Origin: Pedobacter cryotolerans
Lineage (GTDB): Bacteria > Bacteroidota > Bacteroidia > Sphingobacteriales > Sphingobacteriaceae
DNA length: 64,000 nt
Assembly (NCBI RefSeq): GCF_005116475.1
Contig: NZ_SWBO01000006.1
Location: 62,307 to 126,306, forward strand
Direction of reading: 5' to 3'
Shown: in pieces, positions 9,001-15,892 of the stretch
Position numbering within the stretch: position 1 is the stretch's first letter
Layout of the letters: each line of letters starts with the position of its first letter
Notes under the pieces: model-generated
Databases searched by the model: none
Told to the model about the DNA's origin: nothing
Seen by the model: the letters and a program-made list of their open reading frames with translations, nothing else
Translations under genes and position numbers: made by a program

Positions 9001-9480
9001 ATTTTTAGAATGGAAATGTCTATTGTAATGAGTGGTATTGGTATTGTAGCCTTAGCAGGTATTGTGGTAAGAAATGGTATTTTACTAGTAGAATTTACCG
9101 ATTTATTAATTGAGCAAGGTATGCCAGTTAAAGAAGCGGTAATTGAAGCCGGAAGAACTCGTATGACACCGGTATTGTTAACTGCTACAGCTACAATGTT
9201 AGGTTTAATACCTTTAGCAGTAGGCTTAAATATGGATTTTACGACTTTATTTACCGAGTTTAATCCGCATTTATATTTTGGAGGCGATAACGTTGCTTTC
9301 TGGGGACCTTTATCATGGACCATGATTTTCGGTTTAGCTTTTGCAACTTTCCTTACTTTAATATTAGTGCCTTGTATGTATTTATTAGGCGATGTAAACT
9401 CTAAATTAATTAAAAGTTGGTTTAAGAAAAAACCAGAAGCAATTGATGTTTTTGCTGAGCAGAAAAACAAATCAGAATAA
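6055..9480 (+). CDS. RND multidrug efflux permease (HAE1/AcrB-like)
   Basis: Inner membrane proton-driven pump of 1141 residues, about 100 longer than AcrB. It opens with SSWAIDNKTAIYVLTVIITIMG (TM1) and a porter domain (VYPGTSPANMETLVTKQIE). The TM4 proton-relay pair is visible as LGIVVDDAIVVIENT (Asp-Asp near residues 412-413). Between the two halves, around residues 523-562, there are two extra hydrophobic stretches (TVLIMAGIAVLAYLYAFGLG and FVVLLILLYLLNHFYL) where AcrB has a cytoplasmic linker helix. The second half repeats the porter and TM blocks (ALAGIVVRNGILLVEF, RTRMTPVLLTATATMLG). It is the last gene of the TetR-TolC-adaptor-pump operon and is followed by a terminator. Substrate unknown. 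Confidence 0.93.
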   Translation: MKDDFKKEFGPSSWAIDNKTAIYVLTVIITIMGYLGYQGLPKENFPEVLVPKIFVQTVYPGTSPANMETLVTKQIEKQLKSTKGLKKVTSNSYQNFSVIVAEFNTNIEIAEAKQRVKDAVDKSKTDLPSDLPNDPTVSDINLADLPIMYINLSGDYDLKSLKKYAEDLQDRIESFKEISGVDIVGALEQEVQINVDLNKMEAAKISFADIERSVAYENLTISGGDVAMDGIKRTLNVKKEFTNAQQIADLIIKTPTGSSVYLRDIAEVKDSFKEQNSYASLYGKNVITLNVKKRSGENLIEASDKINALIKEMKGSTLPKNLEIKVTGDQSDQTRVTLHDLINTIIIGFILVTIILMFFMGVKNALFVALSVPLSMFIAFITMPFLGSLFGFSFTMNMIVLFSFLLGLGIVVDDAIVVIENTHRIFNNGKVPIVKAAKAAAGEVFMPVLSGTLTTLAPFVPLLFWPGIIGEFMFFLPVTLIITLLASLVVAYIINPVFAVDFMEIEDHETHKPKFDKKVKKTVLIMAGIAVLAYLYAFGLGNFVVLLILLYLLNHFYLENAVKNFQNNLWPRFQASYARLLTRALNWPRAMLFGTLALLIFSFGLMTVVPPKVVFFPEGDPNFIYVYLNLPIGTDQAYTNAVVKKLEKKVTEVVGGKENKDVSSIISNVTVGVTDPQDEDQGEYPNKGKITVAFVQFGKRTGPETSTYLSKIRDAVKGIPGAEITVAKEQGGPPTAKPISIEITGDNLDSLVKTSENLKKFIVGKRISGIEELKSDFLNNKPEIVFNLDRERANREGISSGQIGGDLRTAIFGKEVSKFRDVDEDYDITLRSQENQRNNLDALRNMKMTYRDMGMGGIIRQVPLSSFGTVDYVNTYGGIKRKQEKRIIILSSNVLADANPNEVVGKIQSEINGFKVPTGVEVKMAGEQEEQMETAAFLGKAMLIALGLILIILVTQFNSISKPLIILSEILFSIIGVILGITIFRMEMSIVMSGIGIVALAGIVVRNGILLVEFTDLLIEQGMPVKEAVIEAGRTRMTPVLLTATATMLGLIPLAVGLNMDFTTLFTEFNPHLYFGGDNVAFWGPLSWTMIFGLAFATFLTLILVPCMYLLGDVNSKLIKSWFKKKPEAIDVFAEQKNKSE

Positions 9481-9504
9481 TTTAAACACGCAATAATGAA
9501 AACC

Positions 9505-9540
9505 AATCCCGATAGCCTAAAAAGTTATCGGGATTTTTTT
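9505..9540 (+). terminator. Intrinsic terminator of the RND operon
   Basis: AATCCCGATAGC and GTTATCGGGATT form a 12-base stem with a short loop, followed by eight T. It begins 25 bases after the pump stop codon. Confidence 0.9.
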
Positions 9541-9639
9541 TGAGCGTTATTTTGTGTGTCATTGCTTTAATAATTTGAAAAATATTCCTCGAAAAGCAAA
9601 GTAATACGCTCCAATCAAAGACAGCCGGGCTTTCTGCTA

Positions 9640-9658
9640 CCTGCCTACCGCAGGCAGG
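9640..9658. repeat. 19-base GC-rich palindrome (copy 1)
   Basis: CCTGCCTACCGCAGGCAGG sits between GCTA and CAATC. Elsewhere in the window (17550-17560 and 9771-9779) the flanking words are joined as CTACAATC. The same palindrome, reverse-complemented and with one extra base, occurs at 11202-11221 inside another repeat, which points to insertion. Confidence 0.7.
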
Positions 9659-9692
9659 CAATCTTTTTGTTATCGGCACTAATATTCACTCA

Positions 9693-9754
9693 TGTCATCC
9701 TGAGCTTGTCGAAGGAGCATGCTTGCAAAACGCTTCGACAGGCTCAGCGTGGCA
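9693..9754. repeat. REP-like inverted repeat (CTGAGC..GTCGAAG family)
   Basis: Left arm TGTCATCCTGAGCTTGTCGAAG (9693-9714 by position; core CTGAGCTTGTCGAAG) and right arm CTTCGACAGGCTCAGCGTGGCA (core at 9733-9747) are imperfect inverted copies around an 18-base centre. Relatives occur at 11188, 48381, 52324 and 58195. Confidence 0.75.
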
Positions 9755-9877
9755 CACAAAAAGTATTTGCGCTACAATCCCGTTTAATTAACCTCAAATT
9801 TGCAGCTATCAAAGTTTTTTTGAGCAAGTGTAAGTTTTTATCACAGAATGCTACTTATACTTTAAACAATTATAATT

Positions 9878-10084
9878 ATGAAAATTAAAATCACAATTTT
9901 AGCATTAGCAATAGTTACTGGATTATTTGGCTGCAATAAAAGTTCATCGCCAGATGGCAGAGCACAATTGAGAGATAAAAAACTTGGCGATAAAATTGAA
10001 CAGCTAAACAAAAAGCAAATCGTAATTTTAGATAGCTTAAAAGTTTTAGATCAAAAAATAGAGGCATTAAAAAATGCAAAATAA
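9878..10084 (+). CDS. Small lipoprotein of unknown function
   Basis: A 68-residue protein with a signal sequence and lipobox VTGLFGC (Cys 19), followed by a charged segment with strong helix/coiled-coil character (KLGDKIEQLNKKQIVILDSLKVLDQKIEALKNAK). It lies 5 bases upstream of an ECF sigma gene on the same strand and is therefore probably the first gene of a three-gene unit with the sigma factor and the 4-TM protein. I do not recognise a family. A lipid-anchored helical peptide encoded before a sigma/anti-sigma-like pair could be an envelope sensor or an abundant lipoprotein, but that is inference. Confidence 0.7.
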   Translation: MKIKITILALAIVTGLFGCNKSSSPDGRAQLRDKKLGDKIEQLNKKQIVILDSLKVLDQKIEALKNAK

Positions 10085-10089
10085 CCACA

Positions 10090-10569
10090 ATGAGTGAAGC
10101 AACTTTTTTACAATTACTTAATTCCAATCAAGGTATAATTGGCAAAGTTTGTAGCATTTATTGTAATTATAAAGAAGATTACGAAGATCTTTTTCAAGAG
10201 ATCACTTATCAAGCTTACAAAGGCTACCCAACTTTTAGAGGCGAAGCCAAATTTAGTACTTGGCTATATCGTATTGCACTAAATACTGCCATGAGTTCTT
10301 TTAGAAAGAAAAAGCCCTTACTGAATTTTGTTGCCGAACTGCCTGATGAAACCATATTTAGTGATGAAGAGCAGCACAACCAAAATCAACATTTAATTTA
10401 TGCAATTAAACAATTAAATGAGGGCGATAGAGCAATAATTACACTTTATTTAGAAGAATTAAGCTATGCAGAAATTGCATCAATTATTGGCATAAGTGAA
10501 AACAATACTGCAGTAAAAATTAACCGAATTAAAAATAAACTACATAAAATATTGAGCAATGGAAAATGA
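10090..10569 (+). CDS. RNA polymerase ECF-type sigma-70 factor
   Basis: A 159-residue factor with region 2 (about 15-75; DYEDLFQEITYQAYKGYPTFRGEAKFSTWLYRIALNTAM, the classic ECF 'DLxQEV..FRGEAxFxTWLYRIAxN' block) and region 4 (about 103-155; LSYAEIASIIGISENNTAVKINRIK). It overlaps the next gene by 11 bases, which implies translational coupling with a membrane protein that probably restrains it. It is distinct from the sigma factor at 846-1373. The promoter it recognises is unknown; a candidate ECF-type promoter exists before the DUF2807 gene at 26370. Confidence 0.92.
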   Translation: MSEATFLQLLNSNQGIIGKVCSIYCNYKEDYEDLFQEITYQAYKGYPTFRGEAKFSTWLYRIALNTAMSSFRKKKPLLNFVAELPDETIFSDEEQHNQNQHLIYAIKQLNEGDRAIITLYLEELSYAEIASIIGISENNTAVKINRIKNKLHKILSNGK

Positions 10570-11107
10570 TGATTTAAAAAGTTTGTGGAAAGGAATTAAA
10601 ACTCCAGAAAAAGATGCTAACCAATTATCAAAAATGATGAAAGCAAAAAATCATCCGGTAATAAAATCGATTAAAAGACAAGCTATTATTGAATTTTTGG
10701 CTCTTGCGATTTTTCTATTTTGTTATTACACCATATTTGATGGAAACAAAAAACCGCTACTTATTAATTTGATTTTAATTTTTGCTGTAGCATTTAGTAT
10801 GCTAAATCATTTCAAAGGATATCGATTACAACAACATTTTAGAGCTAGCGAAAATATTAAAGATGATTTAAAAAGTTTTGCTGCTAAATTGAAAACCTAC
10901 CAATTAGAAGTAATAATTAGTAAAGCTATTTTGTTAATTGGATTGATGCTATTTTTTACAAACGGGATTGAATTTACTGAGAAAAAATGGTTTGCAATGG
11001 CTGTTATTACGTTTTTATTTATTTTGCAGCTAGCTTTAATAAACAACATTTGGAGAAAAAGAATAACTCGCATAAAGCTAACTATTCAGGATTTTGAAAC
11101 CTGGTAG
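10559..11107 (+). CDS. Four-TM membrane protein, probable sigma-factor partner
   Basis: A 182-residue protein that starts inside the sigma gene. A hydrophilic N-terminus of about 38 residues (MENDDLKSLWKGIKTPEK...) is followed by four predicted membrane helices at about 40-59, 64-84, 118-139 and 143-164. A soluble N-terminus opening with 'LKSLWKG' before membrane helices, and translational coupling to an ECF gene, are typical of Bacteroidetes anti-sigma-like proteins. There is no zinc-binding HxxxCxxC motif, so it is not a ZAS-type anti-sigma factor. The role is inferred from context. Confidence 0.75.
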   Translation: MENDDLKSLWKGIKTPEKDANQLSKMMKAKNHPVIKSIKRQAIIEFLALAIFLFCYYTIFDGNKKPLLINLILIFAVAFSMLNHFKGYRLQQHFRASENIKDDLKSFAAKLKTYQLEVIISKAILLIGLMLFFTNGIEFTEKKWFAMAVITFLFILQLALINNIWRKRITRIKLTIQDFETW

Positions 11108-11187
11108 GTTATGGCGCTTGATAGGTTAGGCCAAGAACCACTACCTTTGTAATATAAACCCGACAGCAGCGGAAAACTTTTGTGCGG

Positions 11188-11230
11188 TGTCAGTCTGAGC
11201 GCCTGCCTTGCGGTAGGCAGGTAGTCGAAG
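11188..11230. repeat. REP-like repeat half interrupted by a 20-base palindrome
   Basis: The usual core CTGAGCGTAGTCGAAG is split here: CTGAGCG (11195-11201), then CCTGCCTTGCGGTAGGCAGG (11202-11221), then TAGTCGAAG (11222-11230). Removing the 20 bases restores exactly the core seen at 58202-58217. The rest of the 11108-11332 spacer shows no gene. Confidence 0.8.
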
Positions 11231-11332
11231 ACCAACAAACAAAATTTGTAGCGTATGGCGGGACTAACTTAGCCAAAAACCACTGCCGCACTTTTTCAAA
11301 TCCTTATCGCAAAACGACTAACGCAAATCGCT

Positions 11333-12517
11333 TTACCTTATCGCACTAATTTTAGCTACAATAAAAGTAATTAACAAACCAAAACAGCCAATTACTGCAT
11401 AAGAATAACGTAAACTAGACAAAGCTGAAATGTAACCAATTAAAGGTGGCCCCATTAAAAAACCAAAATAGCTTACACCAGAAACCATAGCTAAAGCTAT
11501 ACCTGGCGAAACTTTGGTATTTGCACCAGCAATACTATAAACCATAGGTACAATACCCGAAACGCCAATACCAACCAGCATAAAACCGATAACAGAGGGA
11601 ACTAAAAAAGGAAAAATAACTGAAATAAACATTCCTGTTGAGATGATAATCCCGCTCACTTGAAGCGATCTTTTTCTTCCATATTTCGCTATAATTTTAT
11701 CGCCTAAAAACCTTCCTGTAGCCATCATAATCATAAATGAGGTATAACCTAAAATAACAAGTGATTGCGGTGCTTTTACAATTTCTTTAAAGTAAACCCC
11801 ACTCCAATCGAACATGGCACCTTCTGTTGCCATGCTGCAAAAACCAATGATACCTAATTGTACCAAAACACCTTGAGGTTTGGTAAATAGTTTTGGTTTA
11901 TCGCTTGTGCTAGATTTTTGACCAGGCAATAAAAATCGGTAGTTGATGATGATATGCACCCAAACTATTGCAGCAATTATGCAAAAGTGAATGAATGGCG
12001 TAAGGTGAAAATTCATCATCAATAAGCCAACCAAAGCTCCTGTAAAACCACCAACACTCCAAGCACCATGAAAAGAAGTCATGATGGGTTTTCCATAGTA
12101 AGTTTCGCCAGCAACACCTTGCGTATTTAAGGCGATATTGCAAATGTTACCGCTAATACCTAAAAGGAATAAAAATATAGCTAACTGCCAACCTACTGTT
12201 GCTAAACCTAATAATATGAGTGACAAAGCATATAACGGCGCTCCAATGGTTAGCATTCTTCTGCTACCAAAAATTGTGGTTAATCTGCCAGAAATTGGCA
12301 TTGTTAAGAGCTGACCAAGCGGTAAGGCTAATAAAATACTGCCCAACGCAGCATCAGAAAGGTTTAATGTAGATTTTAAATCTGGTATGCGGCTTGCCCA
12401 AGATGCAAATACAACACCCTGTCCAAAATAGAAAAGTGAGATGGCAAAACGTACTCTTTTTCTGCTATATGGAGTAATTGATTGATCGGTACTGATTTGA
12501 GCTATAGTTTCTGACAT
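11333..12517 (-). CDS. MFS transporter
   Basis: A 394-residue major facilitator protein with about 12 hydrophobic segments. The TM2-TM3 loop motif appears as PISGRLTTIFGSRRMLTIG (about 75-93), and the second half has a similar loop GRFLGDKIIAKYGRKRSLQVSG (about 268-289). It resembles the YbjJ/fucose-permease-like branch, but the substrate cannot be told from sequence. It is a single gene, separated from the serine hydrolase upstream by 62 bases. Confidence 0.88.
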   Translation of the reverse strand: MSETIAQISTDQSITPYSRKRVRFAISLFYFGQGVVFASWASRIPDLKSTLNLSDAALGSILLALPLGQLLTMPISGRLTTIFGSRRMLTIGAPLYALSLILLGLATVGWQLAIFLFLLGISGNICNIALNTQGVAGETYYGKPIMTSFHGAWSVGGFTGALVGLLMMNFHLTPFIHFCIIAAIVWVHIIINYRFLLPGQKSSTSDKPKLFTKPQGVLVQLGIIGFCSMATEGAMFDWSGVYFKEIVKAPQSLVILGYTSFMIMMATGRFLGDKIIAKYGRKRSLQVSGIIISTGMFISVIFPFLVPSVIGFMLVGIGVSGIVPMVYSIAGANTKVSPGIALAMVSGVSYFGFLMGPPLIGYISALSSLRYSYAVIGCFGLLITFIVAKISAIR

Positions 12518-12579
12518 TTAACAATTGATAGGAATACTGCAAATTTCGGCATTTGTATTGAAATGATTTCAATTATTTA

Positions 12580-13767
12580 CTATTTGCAAATTGACCTGCC
12601 AATTTCTTGTACAAAACCATGAAAGTTGAGTTCTTTTTGTCGGCCACCTAAGCGAATTATGATGACCTGATTTTGTGGATTTACGTATATAGATTGATGA
12701 AACATGCCCTGAGCCTTAAAATCGTAAACTTTTTTGGCGTAAAAATATCTACCATCGTTATTTCGTTCAACAGGATAACCCAAATGTTCTTTCTCTAATT
12801 GTTTAATGGCACTTAGTGAATCTGGAAAATATTTAAAATCTCTGGTTGCCCAAAACTGATTTTTATAACGCTTTTTAGCTAAAGTATCTGGATGAGTTGT
12901 TGCATCTACCCATTTTTTGGAGATGATTTGTTTGCCTTGCCAATTACCACCATTAAGATACAACCGACCTAATTTTGCATAATCTAAGGCAGTTGCATTG
13001 ATACAGCAAAAAGATTTAATGTTTCCTTCTTTGTCTACACTCCACAAGGCATCGCTTTGTGCACCTAATGGTTGCCAAAGGTTTTCTTGCAACAGCACAT
13101 CGAGTGTTTTACCCGTTACCTTTTCTAATATCATTCCTAATACTTGGGTATTTAAACTTTGATATTCGAAAACCGTATTTGGCTCACTTTTCATTTTAAG
13201 CTTACTCACCATTTTCTTTAAATCGGCGCCATAGTAGCTTCTTACAATTTTTGAGAATGGATTTAAAGAACGTTCGTTAAAATCGAAACCGCTTCGCATA
13301 TCCAACACATGTTGTATAGTTAAACGATTAAAACGTTCATCATTCTTTGCTAATTCTGGCAGATATTTAATGACCAGATCGTTGGTTGATTTTATTTGAC
13401 CACGATCTACTGCAATACCAACCAAAGTACCTACAAATGATTTGGAGATAGAAAAACTAGGTTGCTTAGCTTGTAAATTTGTATCTTCTGATAAATGCTG
13501 ATAAATAATACTGTCATTTTTAATGACGATAAATGCACTTGTTTTTGTATCAATTAACGAGGTGTCTATTTTTTGTTTTAGTGCAGCATAAGCTGGATTT
13601 GCTTGATATGGCTTGAAATAGAATGGATTTGCTGATTTTTGGATCGTTTGATTATTAAAAATCGCACTATCTCGTGAATCAGGAATTAAATATTTAATAG
13701 ACCTTAGCGGAACGCAAGCAGTATAAATTATCGAGATGAAAGTTACTGCAAAAATAGTTTTCTTCAT
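12580..13767 (-). CDS. Serine hydrolase, beta-lactamase class C-like fold, probable lipoprotein
   Basis: A 395-residue penicillin-binding/beta-lactamase-fold hydrolase. The nucleophile motif SxxK is SISK at residues 106-109, and the second motif is YQSLN at 202-206 in place of the commoner YxN. The N-terminus is a signal sequence with IYTAC (Cys 18), so the protein may be lipid-anchored in the periplasm or at the surface. This family (PF00144) includes esterases, D-aminopeptidases and beta-lactamase relatives, and the substrate is not predictable. A conserved tail QGMFHQSIYVNPQNQVIIIRLGG supports a full-length gene. Confidence 0.85.
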   Translation of the reverse strand: MKKTIFAVTFISIIYTACVPLRSIKYLIPDSRDSAIFNNQTIQKSANPFYFKPYQANPAYAALKQKIDTSLIDTKTSAFIVIKNDSIIYQHLSEDTNLQAKQPSFSISKSFVGTLVGIAVDRGQIKSTNDLVIKYLPELAKNDERFNRLTIQHVLDMRSGFDFNERSLNPFSKIVRSYYGADLKKMVSKLKMKSEPNTVFEYQSLNTQVLGMILEKVTGKTLDVLLQENLWQPLGAQSDALWSVDKEGNIKSFCCINATALDYAKLGRLYLNGGNWQGKQIISKKWVDATTHPDTLAKKRYKNQFWATRDFKYFPDSLSAIKQLEKEHLGYPVERNNDGRYFYAKKVYDFKAQGMFHQSIYVNPQNQVIIIRLGGRQKELNFHGFVQEIGRSICK

Positions 13768-13846
13768 GTATCGGCTTTGTTATTTAAATTAACAAATAAC
13801 AGCTGTAAAGTTTTGTAAAAATTTTGAAGAAGTCTAAACGTCATGA

Positions 13847-13972
13847 GGTTGTCTCAAAAATGATCCGTCATCTCGAACGCAGGTGAGAGATCTGTTTCGG
13901 AAGCGCTTTTGAGATAGATTTCTCCTCCTTCGATCATGGAAAGGACGGCAATATTTTGTTTTTGAGACAGCC
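13847..13972. repeat. MITE-like element with 14-base terminal inverted repeats
   Basis: The ends GGTTGTCTCAAAAA (13847-13860) and TTTTTGAGACAGCC (13959-13972) are inverted copies with 13 of 14 matches. The 126-base interior has no ORF but carries a GTCATCTCGAACGCAGGTGA segment of the same style as the REP-like repeats. No target-site duplication was recognised. Confidence 0.65.
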
Positions 13973-14102
13973 TTATCTTTCAGTTAAATCAATAACCTAA
14001 TTTATCACCGACCAATAGAATCTTAAGTTTGTAATAATTCTGAGTTTTTGGAAGCAAATCTTATTAGGAACTAAATTTTTTGAACCATATAAGAAATATA
14101 AG

Positions 14103-14138
14103 GGCATTTAAGGAATAACTTATATTTCCTTAAATGCC
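14103..14138 (-). terminator. Hairpin downstream of the choice-of-anchor I gene
   Basis: GGCATTTAAGGAA and TTCCTTAAATGCC form a perfect 13-base stem with a 10-base loop, 48 bases after the stop codon at 14187. There is no T-run on either strand, so it may stabilise the mRNA end rather than terminate alone. Confidence 0.45.
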
Positions 14139-14186
14139 TCATATTGTAAAACTAAAAAGCCAGTAATTTACACAGGCTTGTAAATG

Positions 14187-15722
14187 TTATATTTTATTTG
14201 GCTGATAAAATCTTACCGTACCATCTGCTTCATTAGAAACAATCAACAAGCTTCTTCCATTCGGACTATCTTTAGGTTTCACAAACATTAATCCTTCAGG
14301 TGCATCGCCAGTGGCAAACAATTGAACAAATTTAGGCGTGGCAGGAATACTTACATCATACACTGCAATATGATCTACTCTCTCCATCCCAATAAAGGCT
14401 AACGTTTTTCCGTTTACTTGTGCAACAGTTACACTTTCCACTTCCACACCTTTATTATCCGAACGGTCGTCTTCATATTTACCAGCATCGATCACTCTTT
14501 GTTCTAAATCTTTACCAATATTTGCAACCAACTGACCATTACTAGCATTAATAATGCTCATGCTTCTGCCTCCTGTTGCATAAATTTCATCGTAATCACC
14601 ATCACCATCGGTATCTCCAAATGCTTTCGAAACCGTTAGTCTGCCCAAGTTAGTCTCTAATTTTAAAGTAGCAGCTGTTGGAAACTTAGTGGCATCTAAA
14701 GTATAGCTTTTTGAACTTACACGAATTTCTTCATCATAACCACCCCAAGCACGAGTATCTCCTTCATTTGCCAAAGCCAAATAATTACTTCCGCCAGTAG
14801 AAAAATAAGAAATAGCATCTGGTAAATAGAATGCTTTGATAGGCCAAGTGCCTAATTGACCAACTTTTCCGTCCTTATCGCTTACATCCCATGCATTTTC
14901 AGCAAGGCTGATGTCTCTTACACCTAAAGGCATAATTTTTGTAACTGTACCAGCAACCAAATCAACCTCGGCAACTGCGTTATTTTCTTGTAAGGTTACA
15001 TAAGCTTTTTTCGAATCAGCGGCAACGGCAACATATTCAGGCTCTATATCTTGAGCAAAACTGGCATTAGGCCCATAAATTCTTAAACCAGCAGCTACAA
15101 GTGATGCTTTTGAAGTTTCAAGGCTTTCAAAACCTGCATTTTTAACCGAATAATTGTTTTTTACATCAATAATTGATATAGTTCCAATTGGATCAAAGGT
15201 GTATGCATCATTTGGCTCACCCTCATTTGCAGTAATTAGGTAATTACCATCTGGACTAAAAGTTACCATATCTGGCATTGCACCAACGGTAATTTTTTTA
15301 ACTTCAGATAAATCAGATGTTTTGAGAACAACTACAGTTCCATTGGCTGTACTTATAGCACCATTTAAAGCAATTGCTAATAAACCATTACTAACTGCAA
15401 CACTGTTAATACCTACACTGTTAGCATAAGTTAAGGTTGTTAATTTTGTTAATGTTGGATATTTGCTTAAGTCAACCACATCCACTTTAGTACCACCGTC
15501 ATTACTTACTACAAATAGTTTTTTAGTTAATGGATCATAGGCAGAAATTTCTGATGCAAATTCTCCACCCAAATCAATCATTGCTGTTTCTTTAAAACTT
15601 GCAATATCTTCTGGTAATATTGTTTCAACTTCTGGTTCTAAAACCGGATTGCTTTTTTTACAAGCATTTAAGGTAATTGCTACAAGAGCAAGAGCAGTAA
15701 ATAATTTAGTTTTAAGGGTCAT
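14187..15722 (-). CDS. Choice-of-anchor I family beta-propeller lipoprotein
   Basis: A 511-residue exported protein with lipobox TLNAC (Cys 21). It has repeated propeller-type blades with phrases such as KLFVVSNDGGTKVDVVDL, PDMVTFSPDGNYLITANEGEPND and DTDGDGDYDEIYATGGRSMSI; the last is a calcium-binding-like Asp-rich loop. These match the choice-of-anchor I/alkaline-phosphatase-like family common in Bacteroidetes, whose members are often annotated only by architecture. It is probably a lipid-anchored periplasmic or surface protein; no active-site residues can be assigned. A single gene with its own downstream hairpin. Confidence 0.82.
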   Translation of the reverse strand: MTLKTKLFTALALVAITLNACKKSNPVLEPEVETILPEDIASFKETAMIDLGGEFASEISAYDPLTKKLFVVSNDGGTKVDVVDLSKYPTLTKLTTLTYANSVGINSVAVSNGLLAIALNGAISTANGTVVVLKTSDLSEVKKITVGAMPDMVTFSPDGNYLITANEGEPNDAYTFDPIGTISIIDVKNNYSVKNAGFESLETSKASLVAAGLRIYGPNASFAQDIEPEYVAVAADSKKAYVTLQENNAVAEVDLVAGTVTKIMPLGVRDISLAENAWDVSDKDGKVGQLGTWPIKAFYLPDAISYFSTGGSNYLALANEGDTRAWGGYDEEIRVSSKSYTLDATKFPTAATLKLETNLGRLTVSKAFGDTDGDGDYDEIYATGGRSMSIINASNGQLVANIGKDLEQRVIDAGKYEDDRSDNKGVEVESVTVAQVNGKTLAFIGMERVDHIAVYDVSIPATPKFVQLFATGDAPEGLMFVKPKDSPNGRSLLIVSNEADGTVRFYQPNKI

Positions 15723-15808
15723 TTTTGATTATTTTAATTATTGCAAAAATATTCCCTGTTAAGCAAACCTATATTTGCTGTAGATTATCATTATATTAAT
15801 TTTTGACA

Positions 15809-15842
15809 TAAAAAAAGCCAGTAATTGCTTACTGGCTTTTTA
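15809..15842 (-). terminator. Intrinsic terminator after lpdA
   Basis: AAAAAGCCAGTAA and TTACTGGCTTTTT form a perfect stem with a 4-base loop. On the minus strand a T-run follows. It lies about 50 bases after the lpdA stop and is symmetrical enough to work in both directions. Confidence 0.85.
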
Positions 15843-15871
15843 TTTAATTATAATTCTTAGGATATCCTCGA

Positions 15872-15892
15872 ATCCCCTTTAGGGGTTGGGGG
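15872..15892. repeat. G/C-run repeat abutting the lpdA stop codon
   Basis: On the minus strand CCCCCAACCCCTAAAGGGG begins directly after the lpdA TAA. The same word, in the same orientation relative to the gene, encodes the last codons and stop of the SDR gene at 38102-38121. Confidence 0.7.

Larger units (their letters stand above)
9541..9877. repeat. Intergenic block made of several short dispersed repeats
   Basis: No convincing gene. It holds a 19-base GC-rich palindrome (9640-9658), an imperfect inverted repeat of the CTGAGCnnGTCGAAG type (9693-9714 with 9733-9754), and a copy of the 'AAAAGTATTTGCGCTACAATCCCGTTTA' class repeat (9758-9787; the name is split here as AAAAGTATTTGCG / CTACAATCCCG). 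The reading frame over 9667-9888 consists only of these repeats. A possible promoter for the next operon must lie in 9800-9877, where TAAGT and ACTTA form an inverted pair about 17 bases apart. Confidence 0.7.
13768..14186. other. Gene-free spacer with a MITE-like element and a hairpin
   Basis: No coding sequence is supported. It contains the terminal-inverted-repeat element at 13847-13972 and a 13-base-stem hairpin at 14103-14138. The remaining roughly 130 bases (13973-14102) show nothing I can name. Confidence 0.7.

Noticed and set aside
8679..9506. Open frame of 275 codons on the minus strand
   Set aside because: Antisense shadow of the RND pump; no family features, and the plus-strand protein is conserved throughout.
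9667..9888. Open frame of 73 codons before the small lipoprotein
   Set aside because: Its sequence is made of dispersed REP-like and other repeats, which often stay open in one frame by chance.
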